From positions 1 through 64,000 of the forward strand of contig NZ_CAUYTL010000001.1 of the NCBI RefSeq assembly GCF_963575615.1: a stretch of 64,000 bases of DNA, written 5' to 3'. Under the pieces are notes generated by a model that searched no databases, was not told the DNA's origin, and saw nothing but the letters and a program-made list of their open reading frames with translations. The position numbers were made by a program, and so were the translations under genes. Numbering within the stretch: the stretch's first letter is position 1; each line of letters starts with the position of its first letter. Positions 55,508 to 63,793 of the stretch are shown here, in pieces. The DNA is from Listeria_A hofi (lineage in GTDB: Bacteria; Bacillota; Bacilli; Lactobacillales; Listeriaceae).

Positions 55508-55557
55508 AAAAAATGGCGTTAAATCAAGGTCCCCAATCTTGATTTAACGCCATTTTT
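55508..55557. terminator. Bidirectional terminator between tcyP and MFS gene
   Basis: AAAATGGCGTTAAATCAAG and its exact complement, loop of 9, with A- and T-runs outside. Serves both convergent genes and overlaps the MFS stop codon. Confidence 0.93.
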
Positions 55558-56800
55558 ATATTGTTTTCTGGATTTTCAATGTTGGTACAATCAATCCTGC
55601 TAAAACTAGACAAACCGCCAAATAAATAAACGTTGTCGCATAGGAACCGCCTGACAAATCAAGCAACCTTCCAATCAAAATCGGTGAAACAATTCCTGCA
55701 ATTGAGCCAAGACAGTTCACAACAGAAGAGCCCGTTGCCATCTGATCTGTTGGCAAAATATCAACAACAATTCCCCAAAAAATACCTTGTGATAAAAATA
55801 AAAACCATGCCGTAACACATTGTAGTAAGAGTGCTATTTCGACTGATGGCACTTTAATGATAAAAAATAACGAAACCGCTGCAACCAAAATCGAAAAAGC
55901 AAAGATAAACCGGCGCTGTTCCTTAAATCGATCCGACATTGCCCCACCGAATAACATTGCCACCGTACCTACCAAGTACGGCAAAGCATTGTAAAAGCCT
56001 GTCGCCTGCAAACTCAAGTCTCGTTCATTCATCAAATAAGACGGTAACCAAGAAGTAAAGCCCCAGAAAGTCAAATCAAAGAAAAACCAAACAAGCCCCG
56101 CTTTCCAGACTAAACTGTTTTTAAAAATCGCCGACATCTTCGCTTTAGGTTTGGTGGCATTGACAGTTGGTTCATCTTCCTCAAGCTCACGCAGTGCCTC
56201 CAAACTCATTTGTGGATTATCTTGTGGCTTATCACGCACCAATCGATAAAATAAGAACGCAATCACAAAACCTGGAATTGCTAGAAAAACAAACAGATGC
56301 CGCCAGCCAAAAATACTAATAAAATATGCTGCCAGAACACTTGCAAAAGCCGGTCCAAGCGTATTTACTGTTGATTGAATACTTGTCATACGTCCACGAA
56401 GCCGTTTCGGATAATACGTCGCAATCGCTTTATAAGAAGACCCAGGAAGTGGTGCCTCTCCTATTCCAAAGAAGAAACGTACTCCTAAAAATAAAGGATA
56501 ATAAAAAACAACTCCCGTTAGCATCGTAAACAGCGACCAAAACCCAACCGCAATACTTGTCATTTTTCGGAAGCCAAAACGATCGGCCAGCATTCCCCCT
56601 GGAATTTGAAACAGCGCATACCCCATGAAAAAGGTACTAATAATCAATCCTTGGTGCGTAGAAGTCAACTCAAAATCTTCTGCTATGTAAGGCAAAGCTA
56701 CTGTGATGACCATCCGATCTAAAAACGACAATAACCAACAAAACCATAATAAAACTAAAACCGTGCCACTCGCTCGCCATTTCGCATTTTTGAAAAACAT
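55556..56800 (-). CDS. MFS transporter, anion:cation symporter-like
   Basis: 414 aa, 12 membrane helices. The first-loop motif GGMLADRFGFRK (about 68-79) and the GIGEAPLPGSSYKAIA segment place it in the ACS subfamily, which carries sugar acids, phthalate-like or phosphate-linked anions. Substrate not predictable. GAGGGTGA before ATG. Monocistronic, with a palindrome in its promoter region. Confidence 0.88.
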   Translation of the reverse strand: MFFKNAKWRASGTVLVLLWFCWLLSFLDRMVITVALPYIAEDFELTSTHQGLIISTFFMGYALFQIPGGMLADRFGFRKMTSIAVGFWSLFTMLTGVVFYYPLFLGVRFFFGIGEAPLPGSSYKAIATYYPKRLRGRMTSIQSTVNTLGPAFASVLAAYFISIFGWRHLFVFLAIPGFVIAFLFYRLVRDKPQDNPQMSLEALRELEEDEPTVNATKPKAKMSAIFKNSLVWKAGLVWFFFDLTFWGFTSWLPSYLMNERDLSLQATGFYNALPYLVGTVAMLFGGAMSDRFKEQRRFIFAFSILVAAVSLFFIIKVPSVEIALLLQCVTAWFLFLSQGIFWGIVVDILPTDQMATGSSVVNCLGSIAGIVSPILIGRLLDLSGGSYATTFIYLAVCLVLAGLIVPTLKIQKTI

Positions 56801-56826
56801 TGTTAACAGTCACCCTCTTTTCAAAT

Positions 56827-56842
56827 ATAGGAATAATCCTAT
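56827..56842 (-). promoter_or_regulatory. Palindrome upstream of MFS gene
   Basis: ATAGGA-ATAA-TCCTAT: perfect 6-bp arms, 26 bp before the MFS ATG. Candidate operator; no cognate regulator gene is adjacent. Confidence 0.45.
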
Positions 56843-56932
56843 TTTTTCGATATATTCTTATAATTTATCATGCGCGTGGCTATTTGTAATTATTCATTTT
56901 GAACAACAATTACAAACCGCTTAGCCGAAATA

Positions 56933-56961
56933 AACAAGAGCCCAATTAATGAACTCTTGTT
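56933..56961 (-). terminator. Terminator overlapping the end of the small membrane protein gene
   Basis: AACAAGAG and CTCTTGTT form an 8-bp stem that includes the last codons of the gene. The minus-side tail is TATTT. Confidence 0.65.
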
Positions 56962-57236
56962 AGCATCACCATTATTAAAAAGAATACATATGCGACAGGA
57001 ATTACAATTAGCCAAAGAAAAAAGAGGCGCGTCGATAATTCCTTCGTACGCCATATTCCGATTAGACCAATAATAAAGCTTAGCAAAATGAATTTAGCAA
57101 ATGAAACTAATGATACAACAACACTATCCTGCACACTGCTAGCTCCTAACATCAAACCAGCACCTGCAAACAATAACGTTACTAGAAAATAGCCTAATAC
57201 GTGAAACCTAAAAATCATCGCTTGTGTCTGATTCAT
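56946..57236 (-). CDS. Small three-helix membrane protein
   Basis: 96 aa from ATG 57236 (GGGTGA upstream). The longer frame overlaps dfrA and adds non-hydrophobic residues. Three or so membrane segments (FLVTLLFAGAGLMLG, FILLSFIIGLIGIW, FFLWLIVIPVAYVFFLIMVM). Not assigned to a family. Thirteen bp after dfrA, so part of the thyA-dfrA transcript. Confidence 0.75.
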   Translation of the reverse strand: MNQTQAMIFRFHVLGYFLVTLLFAGAGLMLGASSVQDSVVVSLVSFAKFILLSFIIGLIGIWRTKELSTRLFFLWLIVIPVAYVFFLIMVMLTRVH

Positions 57237-57249
57237 CTGCTCACCCTGA

Positions 57250-57735
57250 TTATTTCGCTTCTTTTTCATACCAACCGTACCAAAAATCATGGTCATTTTT
57301 AGCGTCTCGAACGCCGTCTTCGCGCTTAATCAGCTTCCATTTTGCCCAATCGATAGCAGGGAACCGCGTATCTCCACCACATTCGGCCTCCACATGCGTC
57401 ACGATTAAAGCATCTGCATCATCTAGAAACAGCTGATAAATTTCTGCGCCACCAGTAATGAAAACGGATTTCGCCGTAGCCAGTTCTAATATCTCCTCTT
57501 TCGAATGCACCACTTTTGCGTCCGGTAAAGCGTAGTTCGGATTGCGCGTCAAAATGATATTTTCGCGATTAGGCAAAGCTTTTCCGATTGATTCATATGT
57601 TTTGCGCCCCATCACAATCGTTTGTCCGTCCGTCTCTTTTTTAAAATGTTGCAAATCAGCAGGTAAACGCCAAGGCATTGTATTATCCTTGCCGATATAG
57701 CCATCTCTGTCCTGCGCCCAAATAAACGTTAACAT
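57250..57735 (-). CDS. dfrA: Dihydrofolate reductase
   Basis: 161 aa. Trp-Ala-Gln-Asp at the N-terminus (IWAQDRDGYIGKDNTMPWRLP) and the late VFITGGAEIYQLF are the NADPH/folate blocks. Reduces dihydrofolate formed by ThyA. ATG 57735 follows GAGGAGG; a TTG five codons earlier lies within it. Adjacent to thyA. Confidence 0.96.
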   Translation of the reverse strand: MLTFIWAQDRDGYIGKDNTMPWRLPADLQHFKKETDGQTIVMGRKTYESIGKALPNRENIILTRNPNYALPDAKVVHSKEEILELATAKSVFITGGAEIYQLFLDDADALIVTHVEAECGGDTRFPAIDWAKWKLIKREDGVRDAKNDHDFWYGWYEKEAK

Positions 57736-57746
57736 CGTCGTCCTCC

Positions 57747-58691
57747 TCAAACCGAAATCGGTGCTTTAATCGCCGGGTGCGGATTATAGCCTTCAAGCGT
57801 CACATCCGCAACATCAAAATCAAAAATGGAAGCCGGCTTTTCCGATAAAACAAGCCTTGGCAAAGCTCTTGGCTCTCGCGCCAGCTGCTCCTTCACCTGT
57901 TCGATATGATTATTATATAAATGCGCATCTCCCATCGTATGCACAAATTCACCCACACCGAGTCCCACTTCTCGTGCTATCAAATGTGTCAAGAGCGCGT
58001 AAGAAGCAATATTAAATGGCACTCCTAGGAAAATATCCGCACTCCGCTGATACAACTGACAGCTTAATTTCCCGTCCGCTACATAAAACTGAAACAATGT
58101 ATGACACGGCGGTAATGCCATACTCGGCACATCCTCAGGATTCCAAGCCGAAACAATCAGGCGTCTAGAATTCGGGTTTGTCTTAATCATTTCAATCAAG
58201 TCTGCTAACTGATCAATTGTCTCACCAGTTGATGTCCTCCATTCCCGCCACTGCTTCCCATAAATATTTCCAAGTTCTCCGTACTGCGCCGCAAAAGCAT
58301 CATCCTTCAAAATCCGTTCCTTAAAACGTGCCATTTCATCTAGATAAACTGCTTGAAACACTGCATCTGATTCTGCTCGCAAACCGAAATCTGTCATATC
58401 CGGACCAGTATAATCAGAACTTTTTACCCAACGTTCAAAAGCCCATTCATTCCAAATATTATTATTGTGCTCTAAAAGGTAACGAATATTCGTATCGCCA
58501 TGCAAAAACCAAAGCAATTCACTGACAACCAATTTAAAAGGAACGCGCTTAGTCGTCATAATTGGGAAGCCCTCTGCCAAATCATAGCGCATTTGGTAAC
58601 CGAATGTACTGATTGTTCCTGTTCCCGTCCTATCACCCTTTTGCGTACCGTTTTCCAACACGAACTTCTCTAAATCTAGATATTGCTTCAT
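57747..58691 (-). CDS. thyA: Thymidylate synthase
   Basis: 314 aa, the longer thyA form with an insert compared with the 264-aa type. Catalytic Cys in ALPPCHTLFQF. Phosphate Arg in GDRTGTGT and RRSADIFLG-like QRSADIFLGVPFN. Converts dUMP to dTMP with methylene-THF. ATG 58691 with GGGG upstream. First of thyA-dfrA-small membrane protein. Confidence 0.96.
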   Translation of the reverse strand: MKQYLDLEKFVLENGTQKGDRTGTGTISTFGYQMRYDLAEGFPIMTTKRVPFKLVVSELLWFLHGDTNIRYLLEHNNNIWNEWAFERWVKSSDYTGPDMTDFGLRAESDAVFQAVYLDEMARFKERILKDDAFAAQYGELGNIYGKQWREWRTSTGETIDQLADLIEMIKTNPNSRRLIVSAWNPEDVPSMALPPCHTLFQFYVADGKLSCQLYQRSADIFLGVPFNIASYALLTHLIAREVGLGVGEFVHTMGDAHLYNNHIEQVKEQLAREPRALPRLVLSEKPASIFDFDVADVTLEGYNPHPAIKAPISV

Positions 58692-58713
58692 CAATTATAA
58701 CCCCATTTCTAAC

Positions 58714-60600
58714 TTAGTCAGCAAACTGCGATAAATATTCCCAGCGTTCCATCAAGCGTTCCAACTCACTTTCCGCCTCCAAAAGTGCGCTATTCAGCTC
58801 ATTCGCCCTCGTAAAATCCGCACCTACATTTTCCAAATCGGAACTGATTGCCGTGATTTTAGCTTCCTGCGCCTCAATCACCCCTTCAATCTCTGCCCAC
58901 TCACGCTTTTCTTCAAATGTGTGCTTCACTTTCTCTTTTGGCTTCTCCACTACAACTTCCTTCTCGGGTTCTGCCGCAAACATTTTTGTTTTTCCTTTTC
59001 GCGATTCATAATCCGCTAAGAAATCACTATATTCACCCAAATACGTCTCAATTTGGCCGATTCCAGTGAATACGAGCAGTTTTCTCGCAATCTTATCTAA
59101 GAAGTAGCGGTCATGACTAACCGTAATCACCGTGCCATTAAACGTCTCCAAATAATCTTCTAAAACAGTCAATGTCTGTGTATCCAGATCATTCGTCGGC
59201 TCATCCAGCAACAGTACATTCGGCCGCTCCATCAAAATTTTCAACAAAAACAAACGACGCTTTTCACCACCAGATAGACTACCGATTTTCTTGCCATGTG
59301 TTACAGGTGGGAATAAGAAGCGTTCCAACATATTAGAAACAGAAACCACTTCGCCGTCCGCTGTTTTCACGACTTCACTTGCCTCTTGCAAATAAGCAAT
59401 CATCCGCTGATCTGGGTCCATTTCTTCATTTTGCTGTGTATAATAGCCAATTCGAACCGTCTGCCCCGTCGAAATTTCACCAACATCAGGTTCCAAGCGA
59501 CCAGCCAACATATTGAGCAATGTTGATTTCCCCGTACCATTATTCCCAGTAATCCCGATGCGCTCACCAGGTTGAATAATCAAACTGAAATCCTGCAAAA
59601 CATGCTTCTGTGCAAAACGCTTATCCACATTTTCAAGTGTAAATACTTGTTTACCAAGTCTTGACGTCGCAAAATCGAGCTGTAACTCCGTATCATCCGT
59701 TTTTGATTTCACTTTTCCCTCAAGGTCTGCGAATCGATCTTGACGCGCTTTTTGCTTTGTAGAACGAGCTTTCGCACCACGACGCATCCAAGCAAGCTCC
59801 TTACGATACAAATTACGATTCTTCTCCCCTTCACGCATTTCATTTTCCATCCGAATCGCTTTGGACTCCATGAATTTCTCATAGTTTCCGACATAGCGAT
59901 ACGCCGTTCCGCGATCAATCTCCAGCATATGATTCGTCACCCGGTCTAAAAAATACCGATCATGCGTCACGAGCAAAACCGCGCCACGGAACCGATTCAA
60001 ATAATCCTCTAAAAAACGAATTGATGTAAAATCAAGATGGTTGGTAGGTTCATCCAAAATCAGCAAATCTGGCGTCTCAATCATTACTTTCGCGAGACCA
60101 ACACGCTTGCGTTGCCCACCAGACAAAGAACCAACTTTTGCTGTTAAGTCCGTAATCCCCAACCGATCCAAAATCGTCTTCGCATCCGTATTCACATCCC
60201 ACGCATTCGTTGCATCCATCTCATGCTGCGCCTTAGTAAAACGGTCATGAAGCAACGTATCATCTGGATTAATAGCCATCTCGAGCAAAACCTGCTCATA
60301 TTTTCGAACCGCTTGAAGCGCCCGCGTATCTCCTTGGAAAACTTCCTCCAAAACCGTGTGCTCATCCATTAAAACAGGATCTTGCGCCAAGAAACCAATC
60401 GTGTAATCTTTGGCTTTCGTGATTTCGCCTTTATCGCCTTCTTCCATACCAGCAATAATTGAAAGCAGTGTTGATTTTCCAGTTCCGTTCACACCAATAA
60501 CCCCGATGCGCTCCCCTTCTGTAATCGCAAACGTTACATTTTCAAAAAGGCTTTTTTCGCCATATGTTTTCGTCAAATTTTCTACTTTTAATTGTTTCAT
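58714..60600 (-). CDS. ABC-F family ATPase (YfmR/Uup-like)
   Basis: 628 aa, two ABC ATPase domains without membrane helices. Walker A GVNGTGKST (36-44) and GNNGTGKST (about 352), signatures LSGGQ and LSGGE, Walker B LLILDEP and VLLLDEP, linker rich in charge, and a C-terminal coiled coil (about 540-628). ABC-F proteins act on the ribosome, in translation or stalling relief. Nearest by tail to YfmR/Uup. Resistance role not supported. Confidence 0.9.
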   Translation of the reverse strand: MKQLKVENLTKTYGEKSLFENVTFAITEGERIGVIGVNGTGKSTLLSIIAGMEEGDKGEITKAKDYTIGFLAQDPVLMDEHTVLEEVFQGDTRALQAVRKYEQVLLEMAINPDDTLLHDRFTKAQHEMDATNAWDVNTDAKTILDRLGITDLTAKVGSLSGGQRKRVGLAKVMIETPDLLILDEPTNHLDFTSIRFLEDYLNRFRGAVLLVTHDRYFLDRVTNHMLEIDRGTAYRYVGNYEKFMESKAIRMENEMREGEKNRNLYRKELAWMRRGAKARSTKQKARQDRFADLEGKVKSKTDDTELQLDFATSRLGKQVFTLENVDKRFAQKHVLQDFSLIIQPGERIGITGNNGTGKSTLLNMLAGRLEPDVGEISTGQTVRIGYYTQQNEEMDPDQRMIAYLQEASEVVKTADGEVVSVSNMLERFLFPPVTHGKKIGSLSGGEKRRLFLLKILMERPNVLLLDEPTNDLDTQTLTVLEDYLETFNGTVITVSHDRYFLDKIARKLLVFTGIGQIETYLGEYSDFLADYESRKGKTKMFAAEPEKEVVVEKPKEKVKHTFEEKREWAEIEGVIEAQEAKITAISSDLENVGADFTRANELNSALLEAESELERLMERWEYLSQFAD

Positions 60601-60665
60601 TTTTTCCCATCCATTCCGTGTCTGTCTTCTCTATTTTAGCGAAGTTTGCGCAAGTAATCAACCAA

Positions 60666-60702
60666 CAAAAAAGCTGGGAAATCTACATTCAGATTCCCAG
60701 CT
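60666..60702 (-). terminator. Terminator after fhs
   Basis: AGCTGGGAATCT pairs with AGATTTCCCAGCT (one bulge) around a 6-nt loop, then T6 on the minus strand. Confidence 0.9.
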
Positions 60703-60720
60703 CATTTCACATATAAATTT

Positions 60721-62400
60721 TTAGAATAACCCCATCGCGTTTCCTTTTTCATCCACGTCCATATTTAGTGCCGCTGGTTTTTTTGGCAACCCTGGCATCG
60801 TCATTACGTCACCCGTCAAAGCAACGATAAAGCCAGCTCCAAGTTTCGGAATGAACTCGCGAATATGAATCACGAAATCGGTTGGACGCCCAAGCATCGT
60901 TGGATCATCCGTAAGCGAGTATTGCGTTTTTGCCATACAAATCGGATAACGATCCCAGCCATACTTTTTGAATTCCACGATTTGCTTCTGCGCTTTGCTC
61001 GAAAGCTCCACACCGAGACCACCGTATACTTTTGTAACGATCGCTTCTAATTTCTCTTCAATTGAATCTGCATCATCATACATCCGCGTATAATTTGCTT
61101 TGCCAGTTTCAACTGCCGCAATTACTTTATCCGCCAGTTCAGCGCCACCAGCTCCGCCTTTTTCCCAAACTTCTGTCAAGGAGAACGGGATGTCATGTTC
61201 TTTACAAAGCGCCTCTAATTGCGCCACTTCGGCATCAGAATCGGTAATGAATTTATTAATCGCAATCACATAAGGAAGCCCGAATTGTGTCACCGTGTCT
61301 ACATGCTTTTGTAAATTCGCAAAACCTTTTACGAGTGCCTCTACGTTTTCGGCTCCAAGGTCAGTTTTCGCCACGCCACCATGCATTTTAAGTGCACGAA
61401 TCGTTGCTACGATAACAACACAATCTGGTGCTTTATCAAGTGCAGGTACCTTAATATCAAGGAATTTCTCTGCACCAAGATCTGCACCAAAACCAGCTTC
61501 CGTCACGACATAATCCGCTAATTTAAGCGCCGTTTTTGTTGCCGAGATACTATTACAACCGTGCGCAATATTCGCAAATGGCCCACCGTGCACAATTGCA
61601 GGCGTATGCTCAAGAGTCTGTACCAAGTTTGGTTTAAGCGCTTCCTTCAAGAGCAGTGTCAAAGCGCCCTCATAGCCCATTTCACCCACCGTTACAGGCT
61701 CGCGATCATAATTATAGCCAATTACAATCTCACTCAATCGATGTTTCAAATCTTTCAAATCGCTCGCCAAACAAATAATTGCCATAATTTCAGAGGCAAC
61801 CGTAATATCAAAACCATCTTCACGTGGCACGCCTTGAACTGGACCACCAAGCCCTACAATCACTTTTCTTAAAGCACGATCATTTAAATCAACAACACGC
61901 TTCCAAACAATACGGCGTTGATCAATTCCTAGCTCATTTCCTTGTTGCATATGATTATCAATAAATGCTGACAACGCGTTATTCGCTGCCGTAATCGCAT
62001 GAAAATCGCCTGTAAAATGAAGGTTTATATCCTCCATTGGTATAACTTGTGCATAACCGCCACCAGTCGCGCCACCTTTAATACCCATTGTTGGGCCAAG
62101 CGATGGTTCACGAAGCGCAATCATTGTTTTTTTCTTTTTCGCGAGAGCGTCCCCAAGTCCAACCGTTACCGTCGATTTACCTTCGCCAGCTGGTGTTGGA
62201 TTGATCGCTGTCACCAGTATCAATTTCCCATCTTCTTTGTTTACGAGTGAGTGGATTGTATCATAGCTCAGCTTCGCCTTATACTTACCGAACAACTCCA
62301 ATTCTTCTACACTTAATCCAATTGCCTCTGCAACCTCTGTGATTGGTTTGATTTCTGCTACTGATGCGATTTCAATGTCAGACTTTACTTTGTTTGCCAT
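60721..62400 (-). CDS. fhs: Formate-tetrahydrofolate ligase
   Basis: 559 aa. P-loop TPAGEGKSTVTVGLGDAL (about 68-85). Activates formate with ATP onto THF to give 10-formyl-THF for purine and fMet synthesis. GAGAGGGGA before ATG. Preceded by a leader of about 220 bp, discussed separately. Confidence 0.97.
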   Translation of the reverse strand: MANKVKSDIEIASVAEIKPITEVAEAIGLSVEELELFGKYKAKLSYDTIHSLVNKEDGKLILVTAINPTPAGEGKSTVTVGLGDALAKKKKTMIALREPSLGPTMGIKGGATGGGYAQVIPMEDINLHFTGDFHAITAANNALSAFIDNHMQQGNELGIDQRRIVWKRVVDLNDRALRKVIVGLGGPVQGVPREDGFDITVASEIMAIICLASDLKDLKHRLSEIVIGYNYDREPVTVGEMGYEGALTLLLKEALKPNLVQTLEHTPAIVHGGPFANIAHGCNSISATKTALKLADYVVTEAGFGADLGAEKFLDIKVPALDKAPDCVVIVATIRALKMHGGVAKTDLGAENVEALVKGFANLQKHVDTVTQFGLPYVIAINKFITDSDAEVAQLEALCKEHDIPFSLTEVWEKGGAGGAELADKVIAAVETGKANYTRMYDDADSIEEKLEAIVTKVYGGLGVELSSKAQKQIVEFKKYGWDRYPICMAKTQYSLTDDPTMLGRPTDFVIHIREFIPKLGAGFIVALTGDVMTMPGLPKKPAALNMDVDEKGNAMGLF

Positions 62401-62620
62401 TTAAATTCCCCTCTCAATATGTAACTATTAAAAAATCCCTGACAGCGTTGTACACCAACAAATACTCATCTTTGACTAAAACATAAGCCTTCGTCGACAC
62501 ACAATGTAACGGCTTTCTTTTTGTTGCACCGGAAATAAACCGGCTTTCATACTAGTATTGAGCCTTCTACAAAATTGCGCGTAAAAAACCGTTAGCACTG
62601 ACAGGAAATCTTTTTACAAA
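62401..62620 (-). other. Leader region between mntR and fhs
   Basis: No gene. Minus-strand hairpins: GGCT...AGCC around the palindrome ATACTAGTAT, CCGG-N7-CCGG, and AGCCGTTACA...GAAGGCT. No THF or ZTP riboswitch consensus was recognised by eye. Contains the fhs promoter or attenuator by position. Confidence 0.4.
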
Positions 62621-63049
62621 TTAATCTTCTGGATATCGTGATACATGCTGCATTCCTTGGAGTTTCGCAAGAGCATCGGGGTTTTCTTCAAAAAATTGGA
62701 CAACATCACCAATTCGGTTAATGGAATTCCAACTTAAATGATGCTCAATCCCTTCCACATCCTCGTAAATGCGCGCTTCTTCCACACCAATAATACCGAG
62801 AAAATTCTCAAGCAACGCGTGCCGCTCCAGCAATCGTTTCCCAATCGTTTTTCCCTTTGGCGTTAAAATTAAGCCACGATATTTCTCATACACCAGATAT
62901 TCATCCTTATCTAGTTTCTGAACCATTTTTGTAACAGAAGACGGATGCACTAGAAGCTCCTCCGCGATATCTGATACTCGAGCATAACCTTTATTTTCAA
63001 TCAATGAATAGATTTTCTCGATATAGTCTTCCATGCTTGGTGTTGGCAT
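62621..63049 (-). CDS. mntR: Manganese-dependent transcriptional regulator MntR
   Basis: 142 aa, DtxR family without the SH3 domain. Winged helix (about 5-65; YARVSDIAEELLVHPSSVTK) followed by metal/dimer domain with Asp8-like (MEDYIEKIY), Glu, and His residues (ERHALLENFL, EGIEHHLSW). Represses Mn uptake, here presumably the operon at 31392-33861. RBS GGAGG upstream. Confidence 0.94.
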   Translation of the reverse strand: MPTPSMEDYIEKIYSLIENKGYARVSDIAEELLVHPSSVTKMVQKLDKDEYLVYEKYRGLILTPKGKTIGKRLLERHALLENFLGIIGVEEARIYEDVEGIEHHLSWNSINRIGDVVQFFEENPDALAKLQGMQHVSRYPED

Positions 63050-63175
63050 TTGTATTTTCCTCCAACCTTGATTTCTTTCACCCCTTCATTCTAACACACC
63101 CTGCCAAAAATCGCCTCTCCAAAGGGTTCAAAATCCTGAAAAAAAACGAAACAATGTAATCGCTTCAAAAACAAC

Positions 63176-63205
63176 TTGACGGAATACTAGCCTCAGGTTT
63201 ATGAT
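63176..63205 (+). promoter_or_regulatory. csp promoter with long leader
   Basis: -35 TTGACG (63176-63181), 18-nt spacer, -10 TATGAT (63200-63205). The start codon is 102 bp downstream of the -10, giving a long 5' leader of about 95 nt, as usual for cold-shock mRNAs. Confidence 0.7.
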
Positions 63206-63307
63206 TAACGTATCATACTCGCTTGTCGACACACCTTGCCGTATGAAAAAAGGTCTACCTAGTTTCTATTACTAGCCATTTGACCGTACTTAGGAGGAGT
63301 TTGTTCA

Positions 63308-63508
63308 ATGCAAAATGGGAAAGTAAAATGGTTTAGCAATGAAAAAGGTTACGGTTTCCTAGAGTTAGAAAATGGCGAGGATATATTCATTCATTTCACT
63401 GCCATTCAAGGAGACGGCTACAAGACACTCGATGAAGGGCAAAGCGTCACTTTCGAAATCGTAGAAGGAAACCGTGGCCCACAAGCTACAAATGTCGAAA
63501 AAGTATAA
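63308..63508 (+). CDS. cspD: Cold shock protein
   Basis: 66 aa, single OB-fold with RNP1 KGYGFLEL (about 13-20) and RNP2 IFIHF (about 26-30). Nucleic-acid chaperone active in cold and stationary phase. AGGAGGA before ATG. cspD is chosen by position relative to mntR and the RNase HI gene; paralogs are near-identical, so the letter is not certain. A small palindrome GCTAGC-ATAAA-GCTAGC (63519-63535) follows. Confidence 0.93.
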   Translation: MQNGKVKWFSNEKGYGFLELENGEDIFIHFTAIQGDGYKTLDEGQSVTFEIVEGNRGPQATNVEKV

Positions 63509-63548
63509 AGAACTGGGCGCTAGCATAAAGCTAGCATCCATTATTTGA

Positions 63549-63776
63549 GGTCGGGACAAAACTCATATTCATGCAAAATAAGCAAGCTATCACAAATCCT
63601 TTTTTTTGAGTAGGATGTGAATCTTGCTTAACACAAATCGAGTGAAAGCGTTTGTATTCAGGGGATTTGGTGGAAGCCGGAAGCGGAGCATACTGGTGTA
63701 TCTGAGAACCGGAAGTCCGCCAAATCCCCTGAATGCGAGCGCTTGTCGCCGATTTATTCGGGTTATGTCCCAGACC
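63549..63776. repeat. Family 2 element, copy C, interrupted by a family-1-like insert
   Basis: Inverted relative to copies A and B. Ends are GGTCGGGACA (63549-63558) and TGTCCCAGACC (63766-63776). Left hairpin arms match the other copies. After ATCTTGCTT (near 63629) about 114 bp are inserted (63630-63743), then GTCGCCGATTTATT resumes. Lies between csp and the RNase HI gene, whose ribosome site starts just after it. Confidence 0.8.
63630..63743. repeat. Nested family-1-like insert
   Basis: About 114 bp with 15-bp perfect inverted repeats ATTCAGGGGATTTGG (63656-63670) and its complement (63720-63734). The centre (about 63677-63712) carries AGCGGAGCATAC...GTAT.TGAG.ACCGG, closely matching the reverse complement of the family-1 core at 26060-26100. 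GCTT is present on both sides of the insert. Confidence 0.7.
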
Positions 63777-63793
63777 CGTGAGGAGGTTCCTAC

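Noticed and set aside
58714..60600. Antibiotic-resistance ABC-F (Vga/Msr type)
   Set aside because: The C-terminal coiled coil and housekeeping neighbours fit the YfmR/Uup group. No resistance-type linker could be recognised.
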